64,000 nucleotides of DNA from Pisolithus tinctorius (GCA_024663395.1 JANFAH010000032.1:248001-312000), one strand, 5' to 3'. Counted from the stretch's first letter, positions 1-12,868 are shown. Notes: generated by a model from the sequence alone, not told the origin. Numbers and translations are program-made.

Positions 1-318
1 TATATTTCCAACATTATGGCAGAATTATATAGTACAAGGGATGTAGGTACAAGTCAGAGTAAGGTGGGGTAGAAAAACTAAAAGACCAGAAAATAAAGGA
101 AAGGATGACAAATGTCAGTGAATTACAGATGCATGTGAAATAGTCCAGAAAGTAGTAGACAAGAGTAAAAATGGGACAATGGTAAGGGGTATCTTCCAAC
201 AGAACAAGGGTACACATACAAGTGAGAGGTGGAGCTGGCAAGAGGGGGAAGCACAGGAAGGCAGAGCATACTGGCATGAAGTCCAGCTTGCAGAATTTGG
301 GGTGACAGGGGTAACCAG
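1..318 (-). repeat. LTR fragment, F family, cut by window edge
   Basis: Read on the minus strand, roughly 217 down to 1 matches 37588-37800 on the plus strand. Both have the same order of landmarks: a GGAAGATACCC word, a TTTATTTT word, a CCCCAC word and a TACTATATA TATA-like box at similar spacing. I therefore call it part of an LTR of the family seen whole at 37196-38160. Bases 218-318 are not clearly explained. Confidence 0.5.
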
Positions 319-1042
319 TGTAGGGAATCTGCATTCCCTGGACACATAAGCCCCTATCATCAACCATTCCATGACTATCATTACATTCCTGGACCTCTCA
401 CATCCACTGCCATTCATGTACTGCCTTCTCACTTACCTCACTACCTTCCCATGCCCTTGCTCCCTCTTGTGCAATGCTATACCTGTGGCTGCTGTGCTCC
501 AGTCACTTCCCTTCCTTTGGACTCTTTCTTTTAACACAGTCTCTGTTCCCTTTTCATTAGTAGTATACCCTCAGCCTCTGTTCTGGTCTGTCTTATGTGT
601 ACACACTGTTGTGCAGTTTTCCTTTACCTGTACCTTGTCTTACTTAGGTTCCAGGTTTGCCTGGACTATAAAGCCCTGTACTTAGGTACAGAATGATACC
701 TTTTTGGCACTCAGAAGGTCACCATGAGTTTCTTTTCCACTTTGTCTACACTGCATATTTTGCATACTGCCACACATGAACTATGCACACCACTTGCATT
801 GCCAGTACTACTTCATGGACCATGCCATGCATGTCACAAATCACTACCACTACAAAGCACTGGGTCTCACCTTCTAGTCTCAGCAGTCCAGAATCCCTTG
901 GGATGAGCAATTTGTTCCCTTCATTTTTATTGCTGTTATCTAAGCCATCTAGCTCATGTTACACAGCTACTTGGACTTTTCCTACAACTGGAGCCCACCA
1001 CAAGGGATTCTGCTGTTGCTTCCAGAAGGTTGCTTAGGTACA
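319..1042 (+). repeat. Probable 5' LTR of gypsy remnant B (X family)
   Basis: The segment starts TGTAGGGA, ends TACA, and directly precedes a gag remnant. It has a TATAAAG box at 667. A seven-base word near 703 (TTTGGCA) is complementary to the sequence just after the proposed end (TGCCAAA, from about 1044), which fits self-priming weakly. Parts of it recur at 50090-50118, 51969-52079 and 54564-54729. The 3' boundary is inferred from the TACA end and the following gag. Confidence 0.45.
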
Positions 1043-3477
1043 CTGCCAAATGCACCAAACTAGAAAATTTATGCCTGCACTTTCACAACCTCAACCTGTC
1101 AGAAGACTCTGGTCTCTTCCACCCTGTTTCACCCATAACACTGGATCATGTGCAATTACCCGCTGACATTCCATGGGTACTACCTGCGATCACTCCTCCT
1201 GATATTTTGGCAGATCAGATATCCATCATGTCAGATCACCTAGATCTCACTGCCCCTGATTTTCCTGGTAGCTTTATCCACTTGACTCCCCAAAGGCCCA
1301 AAACCCTGCCTTCACCTTTAACACCCATCACATCATCTGATTCATCATCACCAACACCCTCTTTTTCCCATCTCTTTGACACCTCTGAATTTATACCCAG
1401 ACTCTTAGTTCCATCCACCACCCTGCCATGACCACTCACTCAGTTGCAGACCACCCATCAGCCAATTAGTAACCCACCAACACTTCTGCCAGTCTGCCCA
1501 TGCACTATACCAACCACTCCACATCCACAACCAATACTGTCATAACCATGCATTCACTGTAAGTCCTTACTCACTCTGCACCCTCTTCTGCTGGTCATTC
1601 ACTCAGTCTGCACCAACTCCACCCAACTTCAGTCAGTTATGAGCCATCTCTGCTCCAACTGCTGTTGGACTTGTGTTGCTCTCCTACTGGACTGAGCAGA
1701 CTGTTCTCTGAGGGGTCATGTGACTACCTTCAGACTTCTCCCTGACAGCACACAGTCAGGTACTCCGCAGCACATGCACCACATGGTCCAGCACCTGGAC
1801 TGTTTCCTTTTCTGGATGTTCTATGTTACCCATTCATATGTCCTCCATCTACCCTTCATTCATCATCTAGGAAGTTTTACTTGAAAATTTCTGAGTCTCT
1901 GTATGTCAGTTCTGATTCTGGTTACTGTACCTCCATAGTAGTATAAAAGCATGTATCATACTCTGCTATTCCTCAGTACAAATATTGACTTAGTTCCTAC
2001 TCCCTCTGTCTCCATCTTCTGTCTGTCAGAGTTACCTCTGACTCTCCATCTGTACTCTCCCTCTGAAATATGAGGGCTGAGATCATGCAAGGGGGTAGTG
2101 CATGAGCTAAACCTGACACCCTCACTCTGCTCTGCCTTTGTCTCAGCAGACTTCATTCCTGCCAACACTCCACCAGTTGGAGTTCAGTTCTTTCTGTCAG
2201 ACTTTCTTCCAAACCTCTCCCCAGACCTTGTCTAGCATCAGAGTTGGTCAGAGTAGGCCTGGACTTGACAAATACCCATTCCACCCATTACCAATCTGGC
2301 ACTGCCACCACAGGTTAACCCACCAATGGCTAATCCTCAGATTCAGATGCCACTCTGCAGTACACAAAACTCACCTAAATTTAGCAGAGATTCCCCCATG
2401 CAGCTTCCACACTACCTCAAAGACATCAACTTCCTCAGTACTCTTGCTGCTCTTGATGACCATGGCAAGATCAGAGCTGCAATCTGCTATGCTGACCTCA
2501 AAGAAGCCAAGGTCTGGCAAACACTTCCAGAAGCCACACCTGTGGCTGATGACTGGGATGCCTTTGTAGTTGCTGTTAAGGGCTTGTACCCTGGCTGCAA
2601 AGGTGATGACTGCTACTGTCACACAGACTTGCAGTACCTTGTCAAAGAATACCAGTCCAAGCCCATGCAAAACCAGGATGACCTCAGAGAATACCAGCAG
2701 AAATTCACTAAGATTTCCACCCTCCTCATTAAAACTAAAAAGCTAGCAGAGACAGAACAGGACTCCATGTTCCTTAATGGCTTCCCAAGGGCCATCACAG
2801 ATTGTATTCACCACTGACTCTCCATAGTCCACACTGACCTCCACCCAGATGACCCTTACCTGCTCACAGAAGTCATCAAAGCCACCAAGTTTCTTCTGAC
2901 AGGATCTGCTCTCCATAGTGCAGTACTGATGATGGCTACTGCAGCCTCACCAGCTGCACCTCCCTCACCAGCTTACATGCCACAAGTGCCACCTGCTGGC
3001 ACTGTCATTAAACAAGAGTACAACTTCCAGATGCAGCACCTGCCACAGCAGCACAGACCCAGCTGCAGATTCTGTGCAGACCCCAACCATTGGACAAGGA
3101 TGTGCACACTCGTTGAAGTCTACATTTGTGCTGGTAAGATCACAAGGGGTACAGACAACCATCTCTATCTTGCAGACAGAAGCTGAATCCCATGCTTCCC
3201 TGAATGTAACTCACTGAGAGAGGCAGTTGACTGTGTCATGGCTGACAGAGACCAGGCCAGTGCACATGCTGTGACTCCTGCTGCTCCATGCAACACAACT
3301 GTGCAAGGCACCACTGATCTTTTCTGTGTTGCTCATCCCAAAGTCGACATGCAGTTGGAGATCCAGCCTTCTGCCTTTTTAAACACCATCCGAGATGTTG
3401 ATGAGCCTGTCACAGACTTAGCCAACCAACTTCCGAGCATATGTCACTCAAGCTTGGGCTACCTACCAAGTGGATAA
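1043..3477 (+). pseudogene. Ty3/gypsy gag remnant of element B
   Basis: This is a decayed Gag capsid/nucleocapsid gene. A proline- and threonine-rich N-terminal part is readable before 1537. The capsid-like part resumes after a solo LTR (1538-2270) and is readable from about 2276. A zinc knuckle-like motif (C-x2-C-x4-H-x4-C, starting CRFC) lies near 3065-3110. One frame runs from 2326 to 3477, interrupted only by TGA stops at 2815 and 3184, both positions where CGA would restore arginine. A frameshift near 3420-3640 separates it from the protease. Gag assignment rests on the knuckle and on position upstream of a protease-like segment. It is not functional. Confidence 0.6.
1538..2270 (+). repeat. 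Solo LTR, L family, with TSD AATAC
   Basis: It begins TGTCATAACC, ends GGACTTGACA, and is flanked by the 5-bp duplication AATAC (1533-1537 and 2271-2275). It matches the solo LTR at 48118-48852 and the LTRs of element L (56137-56851 and from 63617). A TATAAAAG box lies near 1943. It interrupts gag of element B, and no internal element sequence remains, so it arose by LTR-LTR recombination. Confidence 0.93.
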
Positions 3478-3634
3478 AGGTAACAATGGAGCAGTCATTT
3501 CCTGCAGGAAGAAAGCCTGCTTTGATGGGGTTGAAATTACAGCATGACCTGCAGCACAACCTGCCAACCCTCCATGACTCAATCCTCATGCAGCCACTGT
3601 CAAAGAGGAAATCATTTCCCCTGGTGTTCAAAGT

Positions 3635-4555
3635 TTGCATGCTGCTCACCAGGCATCCAAGCCCTCTGCACCTGCACCAACTGCCACTGCTGCAAAACCA
3701 TATGTTCCTCTGACTAATCCCACTCCAGTGGCCACACACAAGGATCCCATGCCTGCAGCAATTGTCCCATCACAAACACCATACCCAGCAGCCTGCAACC
3801 AGAACCAGTATTGTTACTTGTTCCCACTTGAAGATGAAGCCATGCCCAAGCATATCATGGAGTGCATACTAGAAACCAGTATTGCCTTGCCTGTCAAGGA
3901 ATTATTCGCAGTAGCTCCTGAGCTTCACAAACAGTTCAGGGACATCACCATGGCAAAATGCATCACTGCCAATGAGATTGAGGTAGTTCATAGTGACAAT
4001 GAAGAGGGAGTACATGTAAATGAACTGACTGGCCATGACCCTCAATGAACCATGTGTGAGTATGGAGACCACATCATCTGTGGTGATGATGGTTCCATTG
4101 TGGCTCACCACACTCTACTGCTCCACTGCATTGAAGCCAAGGTCCCCAGGACTGACATCACAATCAACTGTGTACTAGATTCCAGTTTGGAAATCATTGC
4201 CATGCCCAGGCAGGTTTGGGAAAAGATTGGGCTTCCATTGTGCTGCAATCATCTCATGACTATGGCATCTGCTAACATGTCTAAAGACACTACTGTAGGT
4301 GCTCTAGAGAATCTGAAACTCAACTTCAGAGCCAGGCCAGTCATGCTCCAGGTACAGGTAATTGAACATGCCAACTTCAACATGCTCCTCAGATGTCCAT
4401 TCATTTGCCTCATGAGCACAGTAACAAATGACTATCCCAACAGTGGCCAGCAGATCACTCTCTGTGACCTGAATGATGGCCATTGGAGCAGTTGGAGCGA
4501 GTCTGATGAACAATGAACTGAGCTTCTGGCCCACTGTGACACACTGTATCTACTG
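3635..4555 (+). pseudogene. Gypsy protease-region remnant of element B
   Basis: The segment is readable in one frame with TGA stops at 4046 and 4514 (CGA to TGA type). A retropepsin-like stretch near 4160-4250 reads C-V-L-D-S-S. The glycine of the usual D-S/T-G triad is replaced by serine, so the enzyme would be inactive. A segment ending in RCPF near 4395 could be the usual GxDxL region in decayed form. The frame is lost near 4555, where the opposite-strand remnant C begins, so reverse transcriptase and integrase of B are missing. Confidence 0.5.
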
Positions 4556-6538
4556 AACACGTTGCATCCATGTCTGTCTCTGTCTGACTAAGCCTGATGT
4601 GGCTGTACTCCTGCCCTCGGACCCTAGGTCCCCCTACTCCATGTGCCCCCTTCAAAAAAATGATGACATCCTTGTCATCTGTGACCTGGCACATCCTCCC
4701 TGCCTTTCCTTGCCCCTCTGGCTCTGGTCTGCCTCCACTCCCTCACTGGCCATCTCACCCACTGCCTTAGCTTCCCCGGTACCACCCTCATCATTTTTTC
4801 TCTCTGTTGTGTTGTTTCCCACACTCTCTTCCTGTTCCCTTATCTTCCTTATGTGTTCCATTTGTTCTGCATGGAGTTGTGTTCCTTCTCTTGGTGTGAA
4901 TGCTTGTAGGTGTCATGCGCTGAACTCCCCTGCTACCGGGTTTCCATTTAGTGTTTCTAACCTGTATGAGTTCCTTAGCCACATAGTTACTCTGTATGGT
5001 TGGGACCACTTAGGTAGGATCTTTCATTCAGTTTTGAATGTGTAGTCCAGGTCACTTCTGTACACCTGAACCATCTCTCCTCATGTGAACACTACCTCTG
5101 CATGATGGCACTGTAGCACACAGCAATTGAATGCTGCCTTTCTTTTTATTGTGTATTTGATGGCTTCATCATACCCATCCAGTCACTGCTGTGCTACATA
5201 TGCCATGTGTATTGCAGCATCCAAGGTTGTTGGTTTGGTCATGCTTAGGGTTGTGTCTGTGCATTTTGTGTTGACTACCAGCCCCAGTAGTAGCTCCTTT
5301 GGCATGTACTTGAGGGATGGTAGTATTCTGTTGTTTAGTGCTCACACCACATCGTCTAGGTGGTCCAGCCATGTTCTTGGCAGTTTGCTCCAGTCTTTTT
5401 CCATTGCATCATCCTCCCCTGTGTTGGGCATGCACAGTCATTTCAGTATGTGTAGCAATAGTTTATTCATGCCTTCTACCAGGCCATTAATCCAGGGTGA
5501 GTATGCTGCAATGATGTGATGGGTGCATGACCACTTAGCACAAAATTCCTTGAGGGTTTCATTGTTGAAGTGCTGTCTGCCATCTGTCATGAATGTTTCC
5601 ACTAGTGTGAACACATTGAAGATTGTGTTCAAGCTGTCTACTGTTGTTTTTGCTGTGCCTGCTGTCTTGAACTTAGTGACCCATAGATGTTGCAAGAATG
5701 TGTCCAAGAAGAGACCCAGCATGTTGTACCCACCTTTGCCTTCTGGCATGGACAAGTAGTCTCTGACCAGCAGTTTGAATGGGTGTCATCATGTTATTGG
5801 TTCAAGTAGTGCATTGATTCTCAGTGTGCCAAAATTCTTGCATTTCATGCAATCTTGTATTGCCTTCATTACTGAGTTGTCTAGTTTGGGGGAGAAATAT
5901 CTGTCAGTGAGTGCTATTTTCAATGTGTCCCTACCCCAGTGTCCTCCTGTCTCATGTGCATGTTTTGCTTTTGCCTGCACTTCTACTTGTGTGATGCATT
6001 CTGTCTTGTGTCTTGGTCTGACACTTGTGCCACTGTGTATTCACCAGAGCTTTCCTTGGTCAATTATGTATTGTGATACTCTGTGCCATGCTCAGCTGTG
6101 GTCTCTTATGGGAGTGTTGGCATCCATGTTGAGTATTGCATCAATTACCTCAAGGAACAGTGGTTCCTCCTTGAAGCAGTCTCTTAGGGTTTTGTTGGCT
6201 TGTGTCAGTTCTTTGATTGTGAACATGTCATTTACTAGGCCCAGTGTTGTTTCTGTGTCTGGGTTAACCATCCATTGGCTGCTGTCATCATCTGTGTAGT
6301 TGGTGTTGTCACATTGGTGGCTTAATCTGTCTGCTACTACATTGAGGCATCCTGGTACATGCCATACTGTTACTATGTTGTGTGTGATGATTCCATCCCA
6401 CCACCTTGCATGTGTGGCTGAGATGTCATTGTTGGATAGTATGTCTTTGAGTGCCTTGCAGTCCACTTCTATTTCAATTGGGAAGCCCCATATTATGTCT
6501 GAAAAGTGGTCGAGTCCAAATTTCAGTGTGGTGAACTC
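4556..6538 (-). pseudogene. Gypsy RNase H end and integrase remnant (C)
   Basis: Reading leftward from 6538: the end of RNase H with a DRLSHQ motif near 6310, an integrase zinc domain (H-x3-H then C-x2-C, 5980-5790), and the integrase core. The core has T-D-G near 5580 for the second Asp and a Glu in GLVEGMNK near 5480. A C-terminal tail ends in a DDKDVIIF motif near 4670. The same tail occurs at 45700-45760 in fragment J, so C and J are one family. Stops in the reading frame are TGA at CGA-compatible codons (for example near 5186, 5342 and 4915). It is truncated on the left by the junction with B. Confidence 0.75.
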
Positions 6539-7520
6539 TGTCATGACCATGTCCAGACCACCCTAGGCTGGCTCTACACTGGTCTTGACTTGTGATGAGA
6601 CCTAACAACAGGGTTTGTTGTAGGCTCGCACCAAGAACCAAGAGGGAAAGAGAGAGAGGGAAAAGCAGAAAGCACTTAGAAGCAGGTGACTTTAGGACTC
6701 GTAGACCCAAATGAACTAGCTTAGAGCTAGTTGGGTGATTGAGCAATGGTATTTATACTAAAGTACATGAGGTAATGGTGAGAGACACACGAGGTCCACG
6801 ACATCATAGTGATGTCATAATGATATCATAGTGGAGCGGAACGTACTAGAAGGGAAACGCACGGTAAAGGTGAGGTGAGGTCCAGGCTGGGGTCCGGACC
6901 GTGTCCAAGAGATAGGATCAAAAGATTAGATAAGATGAAAGAGAAGAGAAGAAAAGAGAAGAAAAGAGTATGTATTGTAACATGACTGGTCCCATCCAAC
7001 CCTTGCCCCAGTCCCAGCCTTCACCCTTAGACCCAGAAATGTGTTAGCTCATGAGGCACTGCAAGGCAGTGCCCAGTCAAGTTGTTCACTCAGTTGGTAC
7101 CAGGCTGGTGTAATACCCAACCCAGCCACAAGTCCTGCCCTGTTTCCCAGTAATCCTTTGTTCATAGTTGTTGCTTGATAATATTCTTTGTAACACTACT
7201 TACCAATGTGTTTACCAACCATCACTGTACCAGTGCAGACCAGTCTCCAGTGCTATGTTACACTTAGGTTACTTCTAGTATTTAAGCTGTAGGATAATCT
7301 GTTTTAGCCTCAGTCTGAAATCAACCTAGTCTCATCTTAACCCAGTCCCTCTTGTTTCCTGTCTTCTGCCTCTCAACTGGACTATGGCCCACACAAGGGA
7401 ATAGTGCTGCACCATCAGTTGCTAAGTCCAACAGTCCAACCCCCTAGTATCTTGTACTACCCTCTGACCCCTGACCAGACTCCAGACCAGCCTTGGACTG
7501 GTAAAGACCCGGACTTAACA
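6539..7520 (+). repeat. Solo LTR inside pol remnant C, 6-bp TSD
   Basis: It starts TGTCATGACC, ends GGACTTAACA, and is flanked by GAACTC (6533-6538 and 7521-7526). The flanks join the RNase H reading frame of C when the LTR is ignored. The ends resemble those of the other LTRs here (TGTCAT... and ...CTTGACA), but the body is a different family. It contains a TATTTAAG box near 7278. Confidence 0.9.
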
Positions 7521-8619
7521 GAACTCTAACAGAAATGGTTTATAGTTGTGCTCAGCTGTTGAAGTTCTTTTCAACATGAAGGCTATAGGTACTGTTCTTT
7601 CCACTGTTTTGCTGTTGGGTGCTAGGGTTTTGATGCACTGTGTTAGTACCACACCAAATCCCTCCTGACATCCATTGGTGGTTACTATGAATGGTGTGCC
7701 ATCATATCTTGGTGTGTGCAGCATTGGCTGGCTCATTAGTGTGATCTTCAGTTTGAGAAATGCTTCCATGTGTTTTTGCTCCCATTTGTTTGTTAGTTTG
7801 TGGTTGGTCATTGCTTTTCAGTACATGGTTTTTGATATTGGCTTTGGTACTTCTACTGCCTTGATCAAGTTGCACAGGGGTCCTTCTATTTTTGCATATC
7901 CTTTGATGAGATCTCTGAAATGTCCTGTGAGTCTGAGGAATGACATTAAGTTGAGTGCAGTATCAGGTTGTTTCCAGTTAATGATTGCTGATAACTTAGC
8001 TAGGTTGGGTCATACTCCCTGTGGTCCTACCATTGTGCCTGTGAACATTGTGTTTGTCATGAACAGTTGGCACTTTGTTGGTGATAGTGACAGGTTGTGT
8101 GTTCTGCACTGCTGGAAGATTTGTCATAGTTTTGTTAGCATTCCTTTGAAAGTGTTGTCACTGCATCCTATGTCATCTACAAACAGTTCCATGGCATCTT
8201 CTGATATTATGTCATGTAGGCATTGTGTTGCTGTCACTGAGAACACTGTTGGTGCTCCTGTCCACCCCATCGCCATTTGCTTGTACCACAAGTAGCCTCT
8301 CCCATCAACAAAGAAGGTGAAGTAGCATCTCCATTTTTCTGGTATGTTGACAGCATAGAAGCCTGATGCAAAATCGAACACTGACACATACTTGTGTCCA
8401 CTTAGGTGTTGTTGCTTTGTTCTTATGTCCCCTTGGAGCATTGGTGGGACTTGCATGACCTTGTTGAGCTCTGCAAAGTTTTGTGTAACTTGCCACTTCA
8501 GTGGTTCATTTGGGGTCTTCATCTCCTTGGTCTCTTTTCCTGGAGTCTTTGTTTGGTTCTTGAATGGGCTTGTCACATTTGCTTGTTCAATTCTTCCTGT
8601 AGGCTTTTGAGTGACATTC
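7521..8619 (-). pseudogene. Gypsy reverse transcriptase and RNase H remnant (C)
   Basis: On the minus strand from about 8619: reverse transcriptase with the F-V-D-D catalytic box near 8190, a thumb region, then the start of RNase H (TTNGCQEG, near 7670; the usual TDAS is degraded). The TGA stops near 8124, 8010 and 7812 are CGA-compatible. It is continuous with 4556-6538 after removing the solo LTR. Protease and gag of this element are absent, because LTR D abuts at 8620. The box is FVDD rather than YxDD, as in some gypsy clades. Confidence 0.75.
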
Positions 8620-9119
8620 TGTCAAGTTCATGGAGTCCAGGTTAAGGCTGGACTGGAGACTGAAGTGGGCATGAGGCTGAGGGGTCGGGATTAGGGTGAA
8701 GGGGCAGAGATACAGGTGGTGGACTGATTGGACTTAGCAACTGAGGATACAGTGCTATTCCCTTGCATGGGTCTCAGTCCAAGTCTGAGGCCAAGATGGG
8801 ATTATCAGAGTAAACTTAGTTGATTCCAGACTGAAGAGTACAGGCTGAGTATCTACAAGTTTATATACTAGTGTATCTATAGTATGGAGACCAGTAATGC
8901 CAGTCTTGCAAAGATTGCTAAGAAGATTGGTAAGACAGGAATTAGTAATGTATGACTAAGGTAATGGAGACCAGGACAGGGTGGACCAGGGACAAGACCA
9001 GGCAGGATTGAACTGAAGTGACAGGCACTGCAAAGCAGTGTTCACCATGCTAGACCAACTGGAGATATGGGATTGGCAAGGCTGAGGCTGGACTGAATGA
9101 GTGTGAGGCCAAGTCTGGC

Positions 9120-9569
9120 TGTTATGTTTCGCCCCTAGTTTTTCCTCTTTACTGTATGTTTGCCTTGCTTTTGACCCGTTGGACTTAGTTTCCTTTTAGA
9201 GCCATCTTCTCTCTGATCCGACAGCTCTCTATTCCCACCACTAGCGTTACTAGCTCGTTACATGCTTAGGACATGTGTCATCATTGTTCAACCAATGGCG
9301 TAGTTACCTCGAGTACATGAGGACACCTCATGGTCCTCTTTTTGTAGTATTTAGGTCGCTGGCTCAAGTCCTGGAAACCCAGACTTGAGCTGCTCAATTA
9401 TACGCAGCGTTCTCAGAACTTCGCCCTCTGTGTCCCTCACAAGGACCACTCTTACTGGCATTGCCCTAAATCCTCTGTCATTTACAGAGGTTACTGCAGC
9501 TGTTGCTCAGTAGAAACCTTAGTCTGCATTTGAGCTCTCCCTACGTCTTGACTTCGGTTGAGCGTAACA
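9120..9569 (+). repeat. 5' LTR of chromovirus
   Basis: A 450-bp LTR from TGTTATG to GTAACA. It contains an inverted repeat GCTCAAGTC / GACTTGAGC (9362-9370 and 9382-9390) around the inferred transcript start. Confidence 0.95.
9348..9391 (+). promoter_or_regulatory. TATA-like box and inferred transcript start
   Basis: TATTTAG begins at 9348. The segment GACTTGAGCT (9382-9391) lies 34 bases downstream and is exactly complementary to 9572-9581 just beyond the LTR. If transcription begins at 9382, the RNA 5' end can pair with the primer site, as in Tf1. The start site is inferred from spacing and complementarity only. Confidence 0.6.
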
Positions 9570-9571
9570 AA

Positions 9572-9581
9572 AGCTCAAGTC
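9572..9581 (+). other. Candidate self-priming primer-binding site
   Basis: AGCTCAAGTC lies two bases after the 5' LTR and pairs perfectly over 10 bases with 9382-9391. I saw no resemblance to the usual tRNA 3'-end primer site starting TGG. Confidence 0.6.
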
Positions 9582-9655
9582 CACAGCCTTTGGCCGAATC
9601 GGTCACTGCTTAGTGCACCACCACGAACCCCCGAAACAACTGACGTTGGGCACCA

Positions 9656-10763
9656 TTGCAACCCACTCATGAAGAATCGTCATCTGATGAAGAACAGGAG
9701 AGCACTGTCACAGACACCTCCTCCAATGAACCCGAACAACCGGATAGAGGCTTTACCTCAGGAATCCTCTCGAACCTCTTCTCTCAATCACTCACATCGC
9801 TTGGCACCCCGATCCAACCGATTCCCCCGCCACTTTTCCCTACACACCCGCCCACTCCCCCGAATACAATGTCCGGTTCATCGTCAAAGGCACCGGTCGG
9901 CAATGCCACCAAAGCCACTGAACTGAAGATTGGTGCTCCCTCAGATTTTGATGGAAGCCAGAAGAATGCCATGAGCTGGCTGTACTCCATACAGACCTAT
10001 CTCTTGGTAAACGAAGAACTATACGACACCGACACCAAAAAGGTGGTCTATGCCCTGTCATATATGAAAAAGGATGTCGCCCGCTCCTGGGCCGCCACCT
10101 TCCAGAAAACGTCTCTGGAAAAGAACCCCCCGAGTTTTGGCACTTTTGCCGATTTCATAAAAGATTTCAAACCCTCATTTACCTCCGCCGACACTGCGGG
10201 AACTGCCATCACCAAATTACGAACCCTGAAACAGAAAGATTCAGTGGAACAATATATCACCAACTTCCGAACTGCTGCAGCTGACTTGACCATCACGGAA
10301 GATGTTGCCTTGATCGAGTTCTTCTCCCAAGGACTCAAACCTTTCATCGCAAACAGGATTCACATGATGGAAACCACTCCCACCAAGATTACTGAGTGGT
10401 ACACCCAAGCGCAGAAATTCGACACTAAATGGAGAAAGGTCAATGAAACTTTTGGAAGAAAAGAAAACGTTCCATCCTAGGACCAGTTTTGCCGAAGAAA
10501 AGGATCCAAATGCTATGGACGTGGATGGAGTGAGACTCTCCAAAGAAGAACAAGACCATCACATCAAAGAAGGAAGATGTTTCAGTTGCGGGAACAAAGG
10601 ACACCTCTCTCGAGAATGTCCAGATAAGGGGAAAACTCCCCAAAAGAAAGTCAAGAAAATCCGTAAGATTGTGGAAGTAGAAGAAAGCGATGATGAAGAA
10701 AAAGTCGCTGGTCCATCCATCGCTCTGGTTAACATCGCTAGAGCCCTTGGGAAGGATTTTTGA
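9656..10763 (+). pseudogene. Chromovirus gag, frameshifted before zinc knuckle
   Basis: The first frame (9656-10480) carries a Ser/Pro-rich N-terminus and a capsid domain of the retrotransposon Gag type: a conserved stretch with FDGSQ near 9950, then a SYMKK motif near 10060. The start at 9656 is the first frame-open position; an ATG at 9869 (MSGSSS) is an alternative. The second frame (10443-10763) carries a CCHC knuckle, C-x2-C-x4-H-x4-C (CFSCGNKGHLSREC), near 10579-10620, followed by a Lys/Glu-rich tail. The frame changes in an A/G-rich run near 10455-10475, most simply a one-base indel. Confidence 0.85.
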
Positions 10764-12868
10764 AAGGGAACTCTGCGTTGACGCTGGATGTTCCCAAAAC
10801 TAAGGACAGTCTAGTTTCTGTTGCTCCTGTACTTGTAACGTCTACACCAGAACGTACTATGCAGATTCCCATTTCCCTCTATGCATCAGAAACTACCCTG
10901 AAAGTCATCAACACTACCGCTCTGGTTGACTCCGGAGCAGAAATTTCTTGCATCGACTGGGGTTTTGTGCGAAGGTACCGAATCCCCACTCAGTGCCTTG
11001 CTGAACCCATCCTCGCCAAAAACACCGATGGAACCCAGAACTCAAAAGGAAGAATATTGTTTTCCGCCACTCTCTACTTCAAGATTAAAGGACTCGTTCA
11101 CCAGTCCTTTTTCCATGTTATCAACTGTGGAACGGAAAACGTTATTCTAGGTCTCCCTTGGCTTCAAGAAAACAATCCTGTTGTGGACTGGAGGATGGGC
11201 ACACTCTCTATCGACGAGAAAACTGATAGATCAAAAGAGTTAAAACACAACATCTGTTCCGTTGCCATTGAAGAACCCACCATGAACCTTGTGTCCCCTG
11301 CTGAGAAGAAAGGAATAAACAAGTTCATGGATTATGAAGAACCAGAAGATGAAACCATCTGAGCACACTTCATCATGTCGGTTGGGAAACTCGTCGAGGA
11401 AGCCAAGAAGGTTAACCCCAATAATAGCCTTCTCCGAAAAATCACCATGGCTACAGAGCTGGCCCAAGAAGAACATAAGAAGAAACCGAAGGCTATCCTC
11501 CCTGAAGAATACAAGGACTTCGCCTCGGTTTTCAAGAAACCATCTGATGGGGTTTTACCTCCATCACGACCATACGACCATGCCATAAACCTTGTAGAGG
11601 ACTTTGTCCCCAAGGTGGCCAAGGCATACCCTCTCTCTCCCTCTGAACGAGAGTCCGCAGAAAAGTTTATCGAAGAAAACCTTCGAGAAGGAAAGATCCG
11701 CCCCTCGAAGTCTCCCCAAGCTGCCCCCTTCTTCTTTGTAGGAAAAAAGGATGGCTCCCTGCGACCCTGCCAGGACTACAGGTATCTGAACAAAAATACG
11801 GTGAAGGATGCATATCCCCTTCCCCTCATTTCAGACCTTGTAGACAGACTAAAGGGAGCCTCTGTCTTCACGAAGATGGATGTCAGGTCCGGCTACAACA
11901 ACGTCCGCATCAAGGAAGGAGACCAATGGAAAGCAGCGTTTATCATGCATAAAGGACTTTTCAAACCCACCGTTATGTTCTTTGGTCTCTGTAACTCCCC
12001 TGCCACCTTCCAGCGATTCATGAACGACTCTTTCAGAGACATGATCGCTGAAGGATGGTTGGTTGTCTACATGGATGACCTTCTTATCTTTTCAAATGAC
12101 CCTGAAGAACATAAACGAAGAACCCATCGCATTCTCGAACGAATGAAGGGGCTTTCCCTTCCCTTAAAATTAGAAAAATGTCATTTTGATCTGACCGAAG
12201 TCGAATACCTTGGGATGATCATCAAGGAGAACACCGTTGCCATGGACCCCGTCAAGGTCCAAGGCATTGCCGACTGGCCTGTCCCAAAGAAGGTCAAAGA
12301 TGTGCGATCCTTTTTAGGATTCGCAAACTTTTACAGAAGATTTGTCCCCTACTACTTGGACATTGCATGACCACTCATCGACCTCACTAAGAAAACGGTC
12401 AATTGGAGTTGGTCTAAGAGATGCCAAGACACCTTTGATCTTCTCAAAAGAATCTTCATGGCGCAACCCACACTCCAAATGCCTGACACCTCTCAACCGT
12501 TTGCAATCACAACAGATGCATCTAAATATGCAACAGGAGGTATCCTCCTTCAAGAAGATTCAAATGGACAGTGGCAACCCTGTGCCTTTCTATCTCAGTC
12601 ATTTAACCCCACGGAGCGAAATTATGACATCTACAACAGAGAGTTACTTGGAGTTATCCGAGCATTGAAATCCTGGAGACATTATCTCCATGGATCTCCA
12701 TTCCCAGTTAAGGTCTTCACAGACCATAAAAACCTGACGTACTTCAAGGCCCCTCAGAATTTAAACCGACGTCAAGCTTGCTGGCTCCTTGACCTCGCAG
12801 ACTTCGATCTGCAATTAGAACATGTCCCAGGCAAAGACCTGGCCGCACCAGATGCACTCTCCCGCTGA
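10760..12868 (+). pseudogene. Chromovirus protease, reverse transcriptase, RNase H
   Basis: One frame runs from 10760 to 12868, broken only by TGA at 11360 and 12368 and closed by TGA at 12866. All three lie where CGA (Arg) would keep the frame. Protease: LVDSGAEISC near 10921-10950 with the D-S-G triad and ILGLPWL near 11145. Reverse transcriptase: KKDGSLRPCQDYR near 11747-11785 and an intact YMDD box at about 12068-12079. RNase H: TTDASKYATGG near 12511-12540 and DALSR at 12851-12865. Gag ends at 10763 and pol is in the -1 frame relative to it, overlapping by a few bases. No clean slippery heptamer was seen here. Confidence 0.9.

Noticed and set aside
9570..9600. tRNA-type primer-binding site
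   Set aside because: The sequence after the LTR does not start with TGG or resemble a common tRNA 3' end, while the match to the LTR itself is perfect over 10 bases.
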